DNA of 38,915 bases from Prevotella sp. (GCA_017961115.1 JAGCXX010000271.1:1-38915), one strand, 5' to 3'. Shown: positions 17,032 through 25,128, counted from the stretch's first letter. Notes: generated by a model not told the origin, from the letters alone. Numbers and translations are program-made.

Positions 17032-18435
17032 CTACTCAATGAACAATTCGTTTTTAACATCCTCGAGGATGATGTCGGGACGCTCATCCGGGCGCATCAA
17101 CTCAAACTTCACGTTCTGCAGACGCAGTCCGTCGACATGGCGGGCAAAGAGGCCATAGGCAGGAGTAGGTCCCGCCCAACGGGGTTCGGGGTAATTGGTG
17201 CCCTGCTCCCGATAGGGAGTCGTCACCTTCTTTCCTCCACCACGGTACTGAATGCGTATGTTGGACAGCGACACATTGCGGATTGGTGTTCCCTCCATGC
17301 CCGTCACGATGATGCCCGCCAGTGAGTCGCAGTCGTCCGCAACCACATTATTAATATATATGTCACGAGCAGAAGACACTTCCGTGCGCTCCTTAGGACC
17401 ACGGTTGCGGCAACCTGTCGTGATATAAATCGGATAATGATGGACATGGCTCATCGAGATATTGCTCACCACTATGTTCTCCATACGCCCTTGGTCCACC
17501 TCCTCAAAAGCGAGTCCGCTACTCCACATGCATGAGCAATTGGAAATAGTGATGTTGCGGTAGCCGCCATTGGACTCGGTTCCGAGTTTGATGCGCCCAC
17601 ACACCCAGTTCACTTCTTCCGGAACATACGTTCCATCGAGGAAGGTTCCCAATTTGAAACCAGTGACGATGCAGTTGGTAATCAAGATATGCTCACACAG
17701 CACAGGCTTTTTCAATGCATATGAACTTTTCAGCACGATGGCATCGTCATTGGGCGTATTGACCTTGGTATTGCTCACCGTGAAATATTTGCAGCAATCG
17801 ATGTCGATGCCGTCGCGGTTGGTGTCGATGGTGACATTGTCGATGGTGCCAATCTCACACCCAGTGATGATGATGGCGAAGTGTCCGCCCCTATAAATGG
17901 TGATGTCGCGTATGGTCACATTACGGCACAGTTTCAGTGCGATGGCCTTGTCGCCCGTCCCGATGCTACCACCCTGCACGTTGCCCGCTTTCTCGGTGTC
18001 CTGCTTGGTGAGTCCCTCGCCATCTATCATGCCATGTCCCGTGATGCTGATGTTCTCCTGCCCTTCCGCCCAAATCAGGGAATTATGGAAATAGGTATGT
18101 CCGCCATCCTGATACTCAGGGGCACCGAACACCTCGCTCTCATCATAGGCTCTCAAACTGGCTGGTGCGGCAAGAATCCTGGCACCCGACATCAGATGGA
18201 GGTCGACATTGCTCTTCATTCGGATGCTGCCGCAGAGATAGGTACCCGCAGAAAGCACCACCCGTCCTCCACCATCGGAAGAGGCTGTTTCTATGGCCTT
18301 GTTGATGGCAGAATGGTCGAGTGTCGTTCCATCGCCCTTAGCACCAAAGTCACGCACGTCGTACACCCCTGATGCGGCATGCATACCCATTATGGAGAGG
18401 ACAAGTGAAAAGAAAAGCAATAGTAGTTTTTTCAT
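17032..18435 (-). CDS. GH28-family right-handed beta-helix glycosidase (polygalacturonase-like)
   Basis: A 467-residue secreted protein with a signal peptide (about 1-20, ending MHA). VYDVRDFGAKGDG near residue 24 is the pectate-lyase/GH28 opening motif, and repeated parallel beta-helix coils follow. Catalytic-region motifs are NRDGIDID (206-213), NDDAIVLKS (229-237) and RIK (CGRIKLGTES). The GHG motif that carries the conserved histidine of classical polygalacturonases is not seen; TGFKLGTFLDGT stands at that place, so this is a divergent subfamily and its substrate (pectin, rhamnogalacturonan or another uronide) is open. It follows the secreted 345-residue protein by 12 bp. Confidence 0.85.
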   Translation of the reverse strand: MKKLLLLFFSLVLSIMGMHAASGVYDVRDFGAKGDGTTLDHSAINKAIETASSDGGGRVVLSAGTYLCGSIRMKSNVDLHLMSGARILAAPASLRAYDESEVFGAPEYQDGGHTYFHNSLIWAEGQENISITGHGMIDGEGLTKQDTEKAGNVQGGSIGTGDKAIALKLCRNVTIRDITIYRGGHFAIIITGCEIGTIDNVTIDTNRDGIDIDCCKYFTVSNTKVNTPNDDAIVLKSSYALKKPVLCEHILITNCIVTGFKLGTFLDGTYVPEEVNWVCGRIKLGTESNGGYRNITISNCSCMWSSGLAFEEVDQGRMENIVVSNISMSHVHHYPIYITTGCRNRGPKERTEVSSARDIYINNVVADDCDSLAGIIVTGMEGTPIRNVSLSNIRIQYRGGGKKVTTPYREQGTNYPEPRWAGPTPAYGLFARHVDGLRLQNVKFELMRPDERPDIILEDVKNELFIE

Positions 18436-18447
18436 TGAAGGTTACAT

Positions 18448-19485
18448 TTATTTTACCACAATCTTCTTGCCATTTCTAATATACAATCCAGGCTTGGAAG
18501 GATGGTTGGGAAGACGGCAGCCATTGATATCATACCACAAATCGCGGCCCAAATCGGATGCAGGCGAGGTAATGCTGGCAGGGTTTTCTATCTTTGCCCA
18601 TGTATATGAAGTCTTATCGAAAGCAACGCCTGAGGAAGTAGGTCTTAGCAGAGCACTCAGCAGCAGCCCGTTCTCATCGTATTCGTTGACATATTTACTT
18701 GTCATCATGTATGGCTCGTCGTCCGGATCTGATAGGCTATTCATAAGTAAAAAGACTTGAACAACATTGTAGTGTTCATCGTATTCAAAAAACCTCTCTT
18801 CTATATTGTTATAATAATAATCAGATTCAAATAAATGATAAACAAAGTTGACGGACTCCTTCTCTATGCCTCCCCATTCATTAAAATCCCGCTTAAATTC
18901 TCTTGTTTCCGACCGATATTCACCTGCAGCCTCGTATTTAGCCTTCTCTGGTATATTGCCATGATACTTTTCAATCACTATTTTACTCGTGGCAGCAGAA
19001 ATATCCTCGCTGCCCTCCTCATATTTACCACTACAGCGGTAAATGGTAGATGGCAATCCTGATGTCTCATCGAAATCGGTATACCAATAATAGTAATCGT
19101 ACCAATCCTTTTCAAAAGGATCAAATTCATGATAGGCCTCACACTTCAAATATCCCTCATCGGTGTAATAGGTGCGTTTTTCCGAACTGACATAGAATTC
19201 ATCCAATATTACCGATATATAATAATCACCGTAGTCGACATATTCAACGTTGTCATAGTCCAAACGCATATACTCTCTTCCTTTCTCATCATAGAGGAAA
19301 TAGGATTTTCCATCAATGAAATGCTTGCCATTATCTACAAGAGGATGCCAATATTCGCTTTGTGTGGACTCGAGCTGATAGCCTTCAGGTACTCTCACTG
19401 CAGGAACTTCATCGCCCAGGCCCAGTTGGGCACTGGCCTGCATGGTCAGCATGGCTCCAAAGATAAAAAAGTAAAGTCTTTTCAT
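18448..19485 (-). CDS. Secreted Tyr/Asp-rich protein with T9SS-like C-terminal tail
   Basis: A 345-residue protein of unknown function. A clear signal peptide ends at ASA-Q (residues 18-20). The body is very rich in Tyr, Asp and Glu, with recurring beta-strand phrases such as YDEKGREYMRLDYDN, YYTDEGYLKCEAYHEF and FEYDEHYNVVQVFL, resembling YD- or MORN-like beta repeats, though I cannot name a family. The last 28 residues (YDINGCRLP, then GLYIRNGKKIVVK) have the form of type IX secretion or por-like sorting tails common in Prevotella. No catalytic motif is visible. It is the first gene of a probable three-gene transcript with GH28 and the amidase. Confidence 0.75.
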   Translation of the reverse strand: MKRLYFFIFGAMLTMQASAQLGLGDEVPAVRVPEGYQLESTQSEYWHPLVDNGKHFIDGKSYFLYDEKGREYMRLDYDNVEYVDYGDYYISVILDEFYVSSEKRTYYTDEGYLKCEAYHEFDPFEKDWYDYYYWYTDFDETSGLPSTIYRCSGKYEEGSEDISAATSKIVIEKYHGNIPEKAKYEAAGEYRSETREFKRDFNEWGGIEKESVNFVYHLFESDYYYNNIEERFFEYDEHYNVVQVFLLMNSLSDPDDEPYMMTSKYVNEYDENGLLLSALLRPTSSGVAFDKTSYTWAKIENPASITSPASDLGRDLWYDINGCRLPNHPSKPGLYIRNGKKIVVK

Positions 19486-19563
19486 AACATATGTGGTTTA
19501 GGTTGATATCTATCGCAACGAAAAAGGGGTTGCAAAGAGATAAGGGAAATCCCCATCCAATGG

Positions 19564-19571
19564 CAAAATTA
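19564..19571 (-). promoter_or_regulatory. Putative promoter of the secreted protein-GH28-amidase genes
   Basis: The minus strand reads TAATTTTG (19571-19564), predicting a start near 19557 and a leader of about 70 nt. The surrounding 120-bp gap also has three short palindromic motifs of the form GGGAAATCCC or GGGATTTTCCC (about 19542, 19596 and 19617), of unknown meaning. Confidence 0.35.
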
Positions 19572-19604
19572 CCTCTTTTAAAAAGCACAATAAAGGGATT
19601 TTCC

Positions 19605-20537
19605 CTAAATAGCGGTGGGAATTTCCCTACGATGGGGAAAAATCTTATCAAGCAGCCTTTTAGGAGCCGACCGTCGATATGCTTTTCTCACTTCCGGAAG
19701 CACTTCTGTATAACTCCGCTCCGTATCAAAGACTACCTGTCCATGCATCGACGGAGCCATGACGGGGGTCATGTAGTTGTCGCCAAACTCAATCCGCAGA
19801 AATTTATCGTATTCCTTTGGGGCAGGCACCATCAAGTGCTCAAAGGGCAGCATCACCGTCTCATCAAAAATGCTCTTGTCCCACAGCATGTTCTCCCCCA
19901 TGGACATAAGTTCGCCCACCTTGGTGTGGGGATAAGTGGCCAATGCCCGCATCTCATCCTCACCCTTCCTGAAGATATTTGCCCAACCGTATTTCCTCAC
20001 AGTCCTCCGTGCCTTGAGTTTTCGGAAAATCAGCGTCAGCCTTCCCGAGGATATGCAATGTACGTTTTTGGCTTTGAGAAACTTCAGTGTCTTCCTAAAG
20101 CGCTTGCAATGCTCATGCACCATCTCCTTGTCGTCGGGAGCCGCCTCAAGGGGAAAGATATCAATGAATATACCCTGACAGAAGGGTTGGAAGCAATCAC
20201 TGGGCCGTATCGCAGCGGTATCTGTACGCCGGAACTGTGCATGGCTTCGGTAATAGTCGGTGTCGCTGTATGCTGTCTGAAGGAAATAGGGCGCCTCGAG
20301 ACCCTCATTGCCTATCTGGCACATGCGGTCAAAATCCTCGCGAGGCATGACAAGGTCTACATCATCGTCCCAAGGAATGAAACCCTTGTGGCGGACCGCT
20401 CCCAGCAGCGTGCCACCTTCTACCCAACACCGCAGTTGGTGCTTCTCGCAGTAGGCTAAAAATACTTGGAGCAAATCCAACTCCACAGTCCATACTTTCT
20501 TCGTTTCTTCCGGAACGATATATTGTTCAGGGGTCAT
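19605..20537 (-). CDS. LicD-family protein (nucleotidyltransferase fold)
   Basis: A 310-residue cytoplasmic protein with no signal. The LicD core is seen as YCEKHQLRCWVEGGTLLGAV, then RHKGFIPWDDDVDLVMPRED (residues about 28-70), giving the GGTLLG and DDD(V/I)D signature of the nucleotidyltransferase-like fold. Classical LicD enzymes transfer phosphocholine to surface glycans; many Bacteroidota members sit in polysaccharide clusters with unknown donors. No glycan cluster is visible here. ATG 20537 is chosen as start; an in-frame TTG at 20555 would add six residues but falls in a stable hairpin. Family call firm, activity unknown. Confidence 0.88.
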   Translation of the reverse strand: MTPEQYIVPEETKKVWTVELDLLQVFLAYCEKHQLRCWVEGGTLLGAVRHKGFIPWDDDVDLVMPREDFDRMCQIGNEGLEAPYFLQTAYSDTDYYRSHAQFRRTDTAAIRPSDCFQPFCQGIFIDIFPLEAAPDDKEMVHEHCKRFRKTLKFLKAKNVHCISSGRLTLIFRKLKARRTVRKYGWANIFRKGEDEMRALATYPHTKVGELMSMGENMLWDKSIFDETVMLPFEHLMVPAPKEYDKFLRIEFGDNYMTPVMAPSMHGQVVFDTERSYTEVLPEVRKAYRRSAPKRLLDKIFPHRREIPTAI

Positions 20538-20553
20538 ATTGTTCTGTGTTGTC

Positions 20554-20600
20554 AAGCAGGTGTTAAAAATGAGTTTCTATCTCATTTAGAACACCTGCTT
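20554..20600. other. Long inverted repeat between serine hydrolase and LicD genes
   Basis: AAGCAGGTGTT (20554-20564) pairs with AACACCTGCTT (20590-20600), 11 bp perfect, and inside it ATGAG (20569-20573) pairs with CTCAT (20581-20585). It fills the 74-bp gap between the serine hydrolase stop and LicD start. No T-run follows on either strand, so it is not a standard intrinsic terminator; it may be an mRNA-stability or processing hairpin. Confidence 0.6.
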
Positions 20601-20611
20601 AATAATGAATC

Positions 20612-21679
20612 TTAAAGGATAGGAAGAAGATACTCCCAAATGAGGTCCATGTAAGGCTGATAGAGTGAAGACGACGTGGTCAGTACGAGGACAGCATCGC
20701 GGTCGGGGAACACCATGATATACTGTCCGGCGAAACCATCGGCACGGAATGCGTTGTGGCGGCATATCCACATCTGATATCCGTAACCCTGCACCCATTC
20801 ATTGTTGTCCTTGTTGAGCCCGGCCTTCTCCAAATCCTCGAAACGTGTTCCAGAAGGAGCTGACGGCACCTGGTAACTCGACATCTCCTTCAACCAGTCG
20901 GCAGGAACAATCTGCTTTCCGTTCCATTCGCCTTTCTGAAGGAAGAGCTGCCCCATCTTTGCCATGTCCTCGGTCTTCAGCAACAGACCCCATCCGCCAC
21001 AGTTGATGCCCTGCGGACTCTCTTCCCATTCGGGACGGTCGATATGCAATGGTTGGAAAAGGCGTGTGTCGAGGTAGTCGATGAGTTTCTCGCCCGTCAC
21101 CTTCTGCACTATTGCTGAGAGCATATAGGTACCCACGGAGTTATAGAGATAATACTCTCCCGGTTTGTGCGGCACAGGCCATGCCAGGAAGGCCTCCACC
21201 CAATCGACAGAGTCTCTATTCATGCTGTTTGGCTCCACATCATGTCCGCAAGTCATGGTGAGCAGGTCGCGAACGGTCATTGCCTTCAGGTTGTCACTCT
21301 GCTCGGAAGGCAGCTTGTCAGGGAAGAACTTCACCACAGGGTCATTGAGATTGAGTTTTCCCTCATTGATGGCCAGTCCAACTGCTGTGGCTGTGAAAGT
21401 CTTGCTCACCGAGAACATCTGATGAGGAGTCTCTGCTGTCTGCCCGTTAAACCACTTCTCATACACGATCTCACCGTGCTTCAGAATCATGATGCTGTGA
21501 AGCGTAATGGAGTCTGGTGGCACAGGGCGTGTCTTGGTGGCTTCCACGAAAGAATCCACAGCCGCAATCACTTCATTAGAGGCATTTGTTCTTGGAAGGT
21601 TGATTACCTCTTGTTTTACTTGTCTGCACCCTGACAATATCATGATTGCCAGTGCAAGGAATAACAATGTTTTTTTCAT
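20612..21679 (-). CDS. Serine hydrolase, beta-lactamase/esterase fold, lipoprotein
   Basis: A 355-residue protein starting at ATG 21679, chosen because it begins a clean signal peptide with lipobox (ILSGC, Cys18). The upstream in-frame Met at 21751 lies in A/T-rich promoter DNA. SxxK is seen as FSVSKTF (Ser90, Lys93), followed by LLTMTCGHD and PGEYYLYNSVGTYML; the Tyr motif is YNS rather than YxN. CGGWGLLLKTEDMAKMGQLF and GYGYQMWICR complete the pattern of class C beta-lactamase-related periplasmic hydrolases. Substrate unknown; a peptidoglycan peptide or ester is plausible. It resembles the partial gene at the window start in family only. Confidence 0.9.
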   Translation of the reverse strand: MKKTLLFLALAIMILSGCRQVKQEVINLPRTNASNEVIAAVDSFVEATKTRPVPPDSITLHSIMILKHGEIVYEKWFNGQTAETPHQMFSVSKTFTATAVGLAINEGKLNLNDPVVKFFPDKLPSEQSDNLKAMTVRDLLTMTCGHDVEPNSMNRDSVDWVEAFLAWPVPHKPGEYYLYNSVGTYMLSAIVQKVTGEKLIDYLDTRLFQPLHIDRPEWEESPQGINCGGWGLLLKTEDMAKMGQLFLQKGEWNGKQIVPADWLKEMSSYQVPSAPSGTRFEDLEKAGLNKDNNEWVQGYGYQMWICRHNAFRADGFAGQYIMVFPDRDAVLVLTTSSSLYQPYMDLIWEYLLPIL

Positions 21680-21720
21680 AAATGAGGCATTAATAATAAG
21701 GAATGAAGGTATTTCGGATG

Positions 21721-21757
21721 CAAATTTAGATAAAAAAGCGTAAAACAGCACAACAAA
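21721..21757 (-). promoter_or_regulatory. Promoter of the serine hydrolase gene
   Basis: The minus strand has TAAATTTG (21728-21721) and a TTTGTTG stretch (21757-21751) 22 nt upstream as -33 element. It predicts a start near 21714 and a 35-nt leader, supporting ATG 21679 as the start codon. Confidence 0.55.
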
Positions 21758-21767
21758 TCAAAAAAAA

Positions 21768-21941
21768 CACTACTTTGGCTTTGCCGAAGGTAGGAGGCGC
21801 CTCAACAATAAAAAAGAATGGAATTCTTTTTGTATTGTCTTTGGCTTTCACTACTTTGGCGATGCCGAAGGCAGGAGGCGCCTCAACAATAAAAAAGAAT
21901 GGAATTCTTTTTGTATTGTCTTCGGCTTTCACTACCTTTGC
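21768..21941. repeat. 81-bp tandem repeat (two full copies plus start of a third), palindrome-rich
   Basis: Copies begin at 21768, 21849 and 21930, exactly 81 bp apart, with few differences. Each full copy holds a perfect 10-bp palindrome (GAGGCGCCTC), then a long hairpin AAAAAGAAT-GGA-ATTCTTTTT whose arms extend into CAATA/TATTG, flanked by GCCGAAG and CTTCGGC in the second copy. The unit is thus one large imperfect inverted repeat, like a REP/MITE element. Each copy begins with TAC(C)TTTG, a -7-like box, and ends with TTTTTG as a -33 box. As 81 is a multiple of three, both strands stay open for about 60 codons, but this is repeat DNA and not a gene. Confidence 0.85.
21908..21940 (+). promoter_or_regulatory. 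Promoter of the thiamine uptake operon
   Basis: TTTTTG (21908-21913) and TACCTTTG (21933-21940) are 19 bp apart, a near-ideal Bacteroidota promoter. It predicts a start near 21947, just before the riboswitch. The -33 box comes from the second 81-bp repeat copy and the -7 box from the start of the third. Confidence 0.7.
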
Positions 21942-21959
21942 ACCCGACTTACAAGGAGT

Positions 21960-22038
21960 AAGTTAAGGGGTGCCCGATGATTTCGGGCTGAGATCAGACC
22001 CTCTGACCTGATCCGGGTAATGCCGGCGTAGGAATTCT
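21960..22038 (+). ncRNA. TPP riboswitch (THI element) aptamer
   Basis: The conserved TPP-aptamer blocks are all present in order: GGGGTGCCC (21967-21975), a P3 hairpin GCCCGA/TCGGGC, CTGAGAT (21988-21994), ACCC, then ACCTGATCCGGGTAATGCCG and GCGTAGGAA ending near 22033. TPP binding is expected to reduce expression of the receptor and PnuT genes downstream, matching their inferred role in thiamine uptake. Confidence 0.96.
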
Positions 22039-22048
22039 TTCTCTACAT

Positions 22049-22075
22049 CCCCTTATTGTATATATCATAATAAGG
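22049..22075 (+). promoter_or_regulatory. Riboswitch expression platform: start-codon hairpin with competing anti-pairing
   Basis: CCTTATT (22051-22057) pairs with AATAAGG (22069-22075), a hairpin ending 5 nt before the ATG at 22081. The overlapping CCCCTTA (22049-22055) is also a perfect 7-bp partner for TAAGGGG (21964-21970) at the base of the aptamer. The two pairings exclude each other, which suggests translational control: ligand-bound aptamer frees the hairpin to cover the initiation region. No T-run follows, so termination is unlikely. Confidence 0.5.
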
Positions 22076-22080
22076 TATTC

Positions 22081-24459
22081 ATGAAAAAATTGATTTTTAC
22101 GGTTGTTGCCCTTGCCACCATGATGGGAACCATGGCACAGGGCGTGGACTCTCTGCGGCTGGAGGAGTTGCATGAGGTGGTGGTGAAAGGCGTGCGCGCC
22201 CAAACAGACGCTCCTTACGCTGTGGCACACATCAAGAAAAGTGAACTGCAGGAGTTCTCGAAGACCGGACAGGAATTGCCATTCCTCTTCTCGCAGACAC
22301 CCGGTGTGCTCGCATGGAGCGAGAACGGACTGGGCACAGGCACCACCTACATGCGAATCCGTGGAGCCGGCGACTCACGCATCAATGTCACGCTCGACGG
22401 TGTGCCACTCAACTCCCCTGAGGACCAGTGCGTCTTCTGGGCCAACATGAACAGCTATGCATCCCTGCTCGGCAGCGTACAGATACAGAGAGGCGTGGGA
22501 GCCTCCACCAATGGCGATGGTGCCTTCGGAGGCAACATTTCCCTGTCATCGAAGGCAGCATCAGACACCCCCTATGCCGAACTGAGCGGCAGTTTTGGGT
22601 CGTTCAACACCTTTAACGTCGGAGGGGCTTTTTCCACAGGCCTTCTTTGGAACCATATCGTCTTCGACGGAGCCTATCACGAGACGAACACCGACGGCTA
22701 CATCAACGGCACCAGCGGGCGCTCAGGCAGTTACTATGGCAGTCTGCGATACCTGACCGATAAGTTCATCATCCGATACAAAAACTTCGGCAACTTTGAG
22801 AAGACCGGACAGGCATGGAACGGTGTGACAGCAGGTGACAACGACCTCTCGCTGATGGACGGCACCTACGGCAGCCATACCGGCATACGCACCTACGAAG
22901 ACCTCTACAAGGTGGGACTGGGCAAATACAACTCCCTGTATGAGACATTGGCCTATGACGACGAAGGTAACTTCGCCAAGGACCCCATGGGCAACTACCT
23001 CACAGAGCGCTATGCCTACAATGACGGCACGCTATGGCGGAAGGCGACGGACAATTTCTGGCAGAGCCACAACATTCTCTCCTTCACATGGGACATCAAC
23101 CACCACCTGAACACCACCGCCTCGCTGCACTACACCCACGGATACGGCTACTACAAGGAGTTCAGATACAACAACAAACTGAGCAAATTCGGCCTCAGCA
23201 ATTTCACCTCCAACGACGGCAAGACGGTGAAACGCACCGACTTCGTCCGCAAGAAGGGGCTGGAACAAGACACCTACGGCCTGGTGTGGAACGCCAACTA
23301 CAAAAACGACTACTGGGACATCATGGCCGGAACCTCACTGCAGCGCTTCAGCGGCAACCACTTCGGATACCTCACCTATATTGCCCATCCCGAACTGAGC
23401 AAACGGTTGCTTTCAGGCGGAGATTACCAATATTATGACTCCGATGCCCACAAAGATGACTACAGCGGCTATGTGAAGGCAGCCTTCAATATCACTCCTG
23501 CCCTGAGCTTGTTCGGCGACGTGCAATACCGCCATGTGGACTATACCACCGATGGCATCAACGACAAGTTCTATGAGAATCCCGATGGCTCCTACTCCAA
23601 CCAGCACATTGACATCGACAAGAAATACGATTTTGTCAACCTCAAGGGAGGTGTGAGCTACCATACCGACCATCACAAGGTGTATTTCTCGGCTGCCACC
23701 AGCAACAGGGAGCCAGAGCGCAACAACTTCACCGACAATGGCAGTTATCCAGCTCCCAAAGCTGAGAAGTTGCTCGACCTCGAGGCTGGCTACACCTTCA
23801 GCGGCCAGCATTGGCGCGCAGGCATCAACCTCTATCACATGAGCTATACCGACCAATTTGTGCAGACGGGTGAGGTAAGCGACATCGGCGAGGCCCTGAC
23901 CACCAACATCAAGGACTCCTACCGCATGGGTATTGAAATGACGGCAGGAGCCGACCTCACCTCCTGGCTCACACTCGAAGGCAACGCCGCGCTGAGCAAG
24001 AACAAAATCAAGGACTTCGACGAGGTGGTGGAAGATTGGGACAACGGAAGCCAGACCATCCACTACGACAACTCCACGCTTTCCTTCTCTCCCTCAGCCA
24101 TCCTCAACGGATTCATCCGCCTTCACCACAAGGGATGGCAGGCCATCTGGCACACCAATTTCGTGAGCCGCCAATATCTTGACAACACAGAGAACAAAGA
24201 CCGTTCTCTGCCCAGTTTCAGCACTTCCAACGTCAACCTCAGCTACACCTCAAAAGTGACCAAGGCACTCGGTATAAAGGAGGTAACCGTAGGCTTGAAC
24301 CTCCACAACATTTTCGACCGCCACTATGCCAGCAGCGGTTGGGTATATTCCGCCATCTGTGACAGTTATGGACATCCCAACGACAACCGTTACTACCAGA
24401 TAGGATTCATCCCCATGGCAGGCTTCACCGCCATGGGCAACGTGACACTAAAATTCTAA
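22081..24459 (+). CDS. TonB-dependent receptor for thiamine (riboswitch-controlled)
   Basis: A 792-residue outer-membrane receptor. The signal peptide ends MGTMA-Q (residue 20). After a TonB-box-like LEELHEVVVKG (about 27-37) comes the plug, with GTGTTYMRIRGAGDSRINVT and LDGVPLNSPE. The barrel fills the rest and ends VTLKF with a terminal phenylalanine. It lacks the SusC N-terminal extension, so it is a small-ligand receptor. The TPP riboswitch in its leader and PnuT 5 bp downstream make thiamine or a derivative the likely ligand, as described for Bacteroides thiamine transporters. Codon use is richer in C-ending codons than in the dnaA region. Confidence 0.94.
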   Translation: MKKLIFTVVALATMMGTMAQGVDSLRLEELHEVVVKGVRAQTDAPYAVAHIKKSELQEFSKTGQELPFLFSQTPGVLAWSENGLGTGTTYMRIRGAGDSRINVTLDGVPLNSPEDQCVFWANMNSYASLLGSVQIQRGVGASTNGDGAFGGNISLSSKAASDTPYAELSGSFGSFNTFNVGGAFSTGLLWNHIVFDGAYHETNTDGYINGTSGRSGSYYGSLRYLTDKFIIRYKNFGNFEKTGQAWNGVTAGDNDLSLMDGTYGSHTGIRTYEDLYKVGLGKYNSLYETLAYDDEGNFAKDPMGNYLTERYAYNDGTLWRKATDNFWQSHNILSFTWDINHHLNTTASLHYTHGYGYYKEFRYNNKLSKFGLSNFTSNDGKTVKRTDFVRKKGLEQDTYGLVWNANYKNDYWDIMAGTSLQRFSGNHFGYLTYIAHPELSKRLLSGGDYQYYDSDAHKDDYSGYVKAAFNITPALSLFGDVQYRHVDYTTDGINDKFYENPDGSYSNQHIDIDKKYDFVNLKGGVSYHTDHHKVYFSAATSNREPERNNFTDNGSYPAPKAEKLLDLEAGYTFSGQHWRAGINLYHMSYTDQFVQTGEVSDIGEALTTNIKDSYRMGIEMTAGADLTSWLTLEGNAALSKNKIKDFDEVVEDWDNGSQTIHYDNSTLSFSPSAILNGFIRLHHKGWQAIWHTNFVSRQYLDNTENKDRSLPSFSTSNVNLSYTSKVTKALGIKEVTVGLNLHNIFDRHYASSGWVYSAICDSYGHPNDNRYYQIGFIPMAGFTAMGNVTLKF

Positions 24460-24464
24460 TCGGT

Positions 24465-25070
24465 ATGGAGGCTTTTCTTCAGGCCCATTGGCTCGACATG
24501 CTGACCACCGTACTCGGGCTTGCATATATCCTGCTCGAGTACAAGGCCAGCATCTGGCTGTGGGCAGTAGGCTTCGCCATGCAGAGCCTGGGCATCGTGC
24601 TCTACTACCAGAAGGGACTGTATGCCGACTGCGGCATGGAGTTCTACTACCTCGCCATGACGGTATACGGTTTCCTGCACTGGGTAAGGACACCATCCAA
24701 GGAGGGGAAAACAGGAAAAGATGACCTCAAGGCTCAGCGCCCCATCACACATTTTCCCAAAAGGCTGGCAGCTGTATGGCTGTTCATCACCATCATTGCC
24801 TGGGCGACACTCTATTGGTTTCTCACCACCTTCACCGATTCCCGCGTACCCATTGCCGACTCGTTCACCACTGCCCTGTCGTTTGCCGGGATATGGGCAC
24901 TTGCCCGCAAGTATCTTGAGCAATGGCTGATATGGATTGTGGTCGATGTGGTCACCTGCATCCTCTATTTCTACAAAGATATACCGTTTAAGGGCAGTTT
25001 GTATGGCTTGTATGTCGTAATTGCCGTTTTTGGATACTTCAAATGGAAACAAATGATGCACGAGCAATAA
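24465..25070 (+). CDS. pnuT: PnuT thiamine transporter (PnuC family)
   Basis: A 201-residue inner-membrane protein with about seven hydrophobic helices and no signal peptide. EYKASIWLWAVGFAMQSLG and EQWLIWIVVDVVTCILYFYK are PnuC-family signatures; the WxxWxxxD element lies in the second. PnuC proteins carry nicotinamide riboside, and the riboswitch-linked PnuT branch carries thiamine by facilitated diffusion with trapping by phosphorylation. It starts 5 bp after the receptor stop. The thiamine pyrophosphokinase often found third in such operons is absent here; the next gene (dnaA) is on the other strand. Confidence 0.92.
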   Translation: MEAFLQAHWLDMLTTVLGLAYILLEYKASIWLWAVGFAMQSLGIVLYYQKGLYADCGMEFYYLAMTVYGFLHWVRTPSKEGKTGKDDLKAQRPITHFPKRLAAVWLFITIIAWATLYWFLTTFTDSRVPIADSFTTALSFAGIWALARKYLEQWLIWIVVDVVTCILYFYKDIPFKGSLYGLYVVIAVFGYFKWKQMMHEQ

Positions 25071-25128
25071 CTGTTTGCGCACACATTGTTAAAAGTTGTC
25101 ATATTTTGCAACAAAATGATAGATTATC

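Noticed and set aside
19491..20459. 322-codon open frame on the plus strand
   Set aside because: Antisense to the LicD gene, whose WDDDVD signature fixes the coding strand; the translated product has no recognisable motif.
21726..21966. Two overlapping small open frames, one on each strand, of about 63-68 codons
   Set aside because: They arise because the 81-bp repeat unit is a multiple of three; the sequence is a palindromic repeat with a promoter and not a protein gene.
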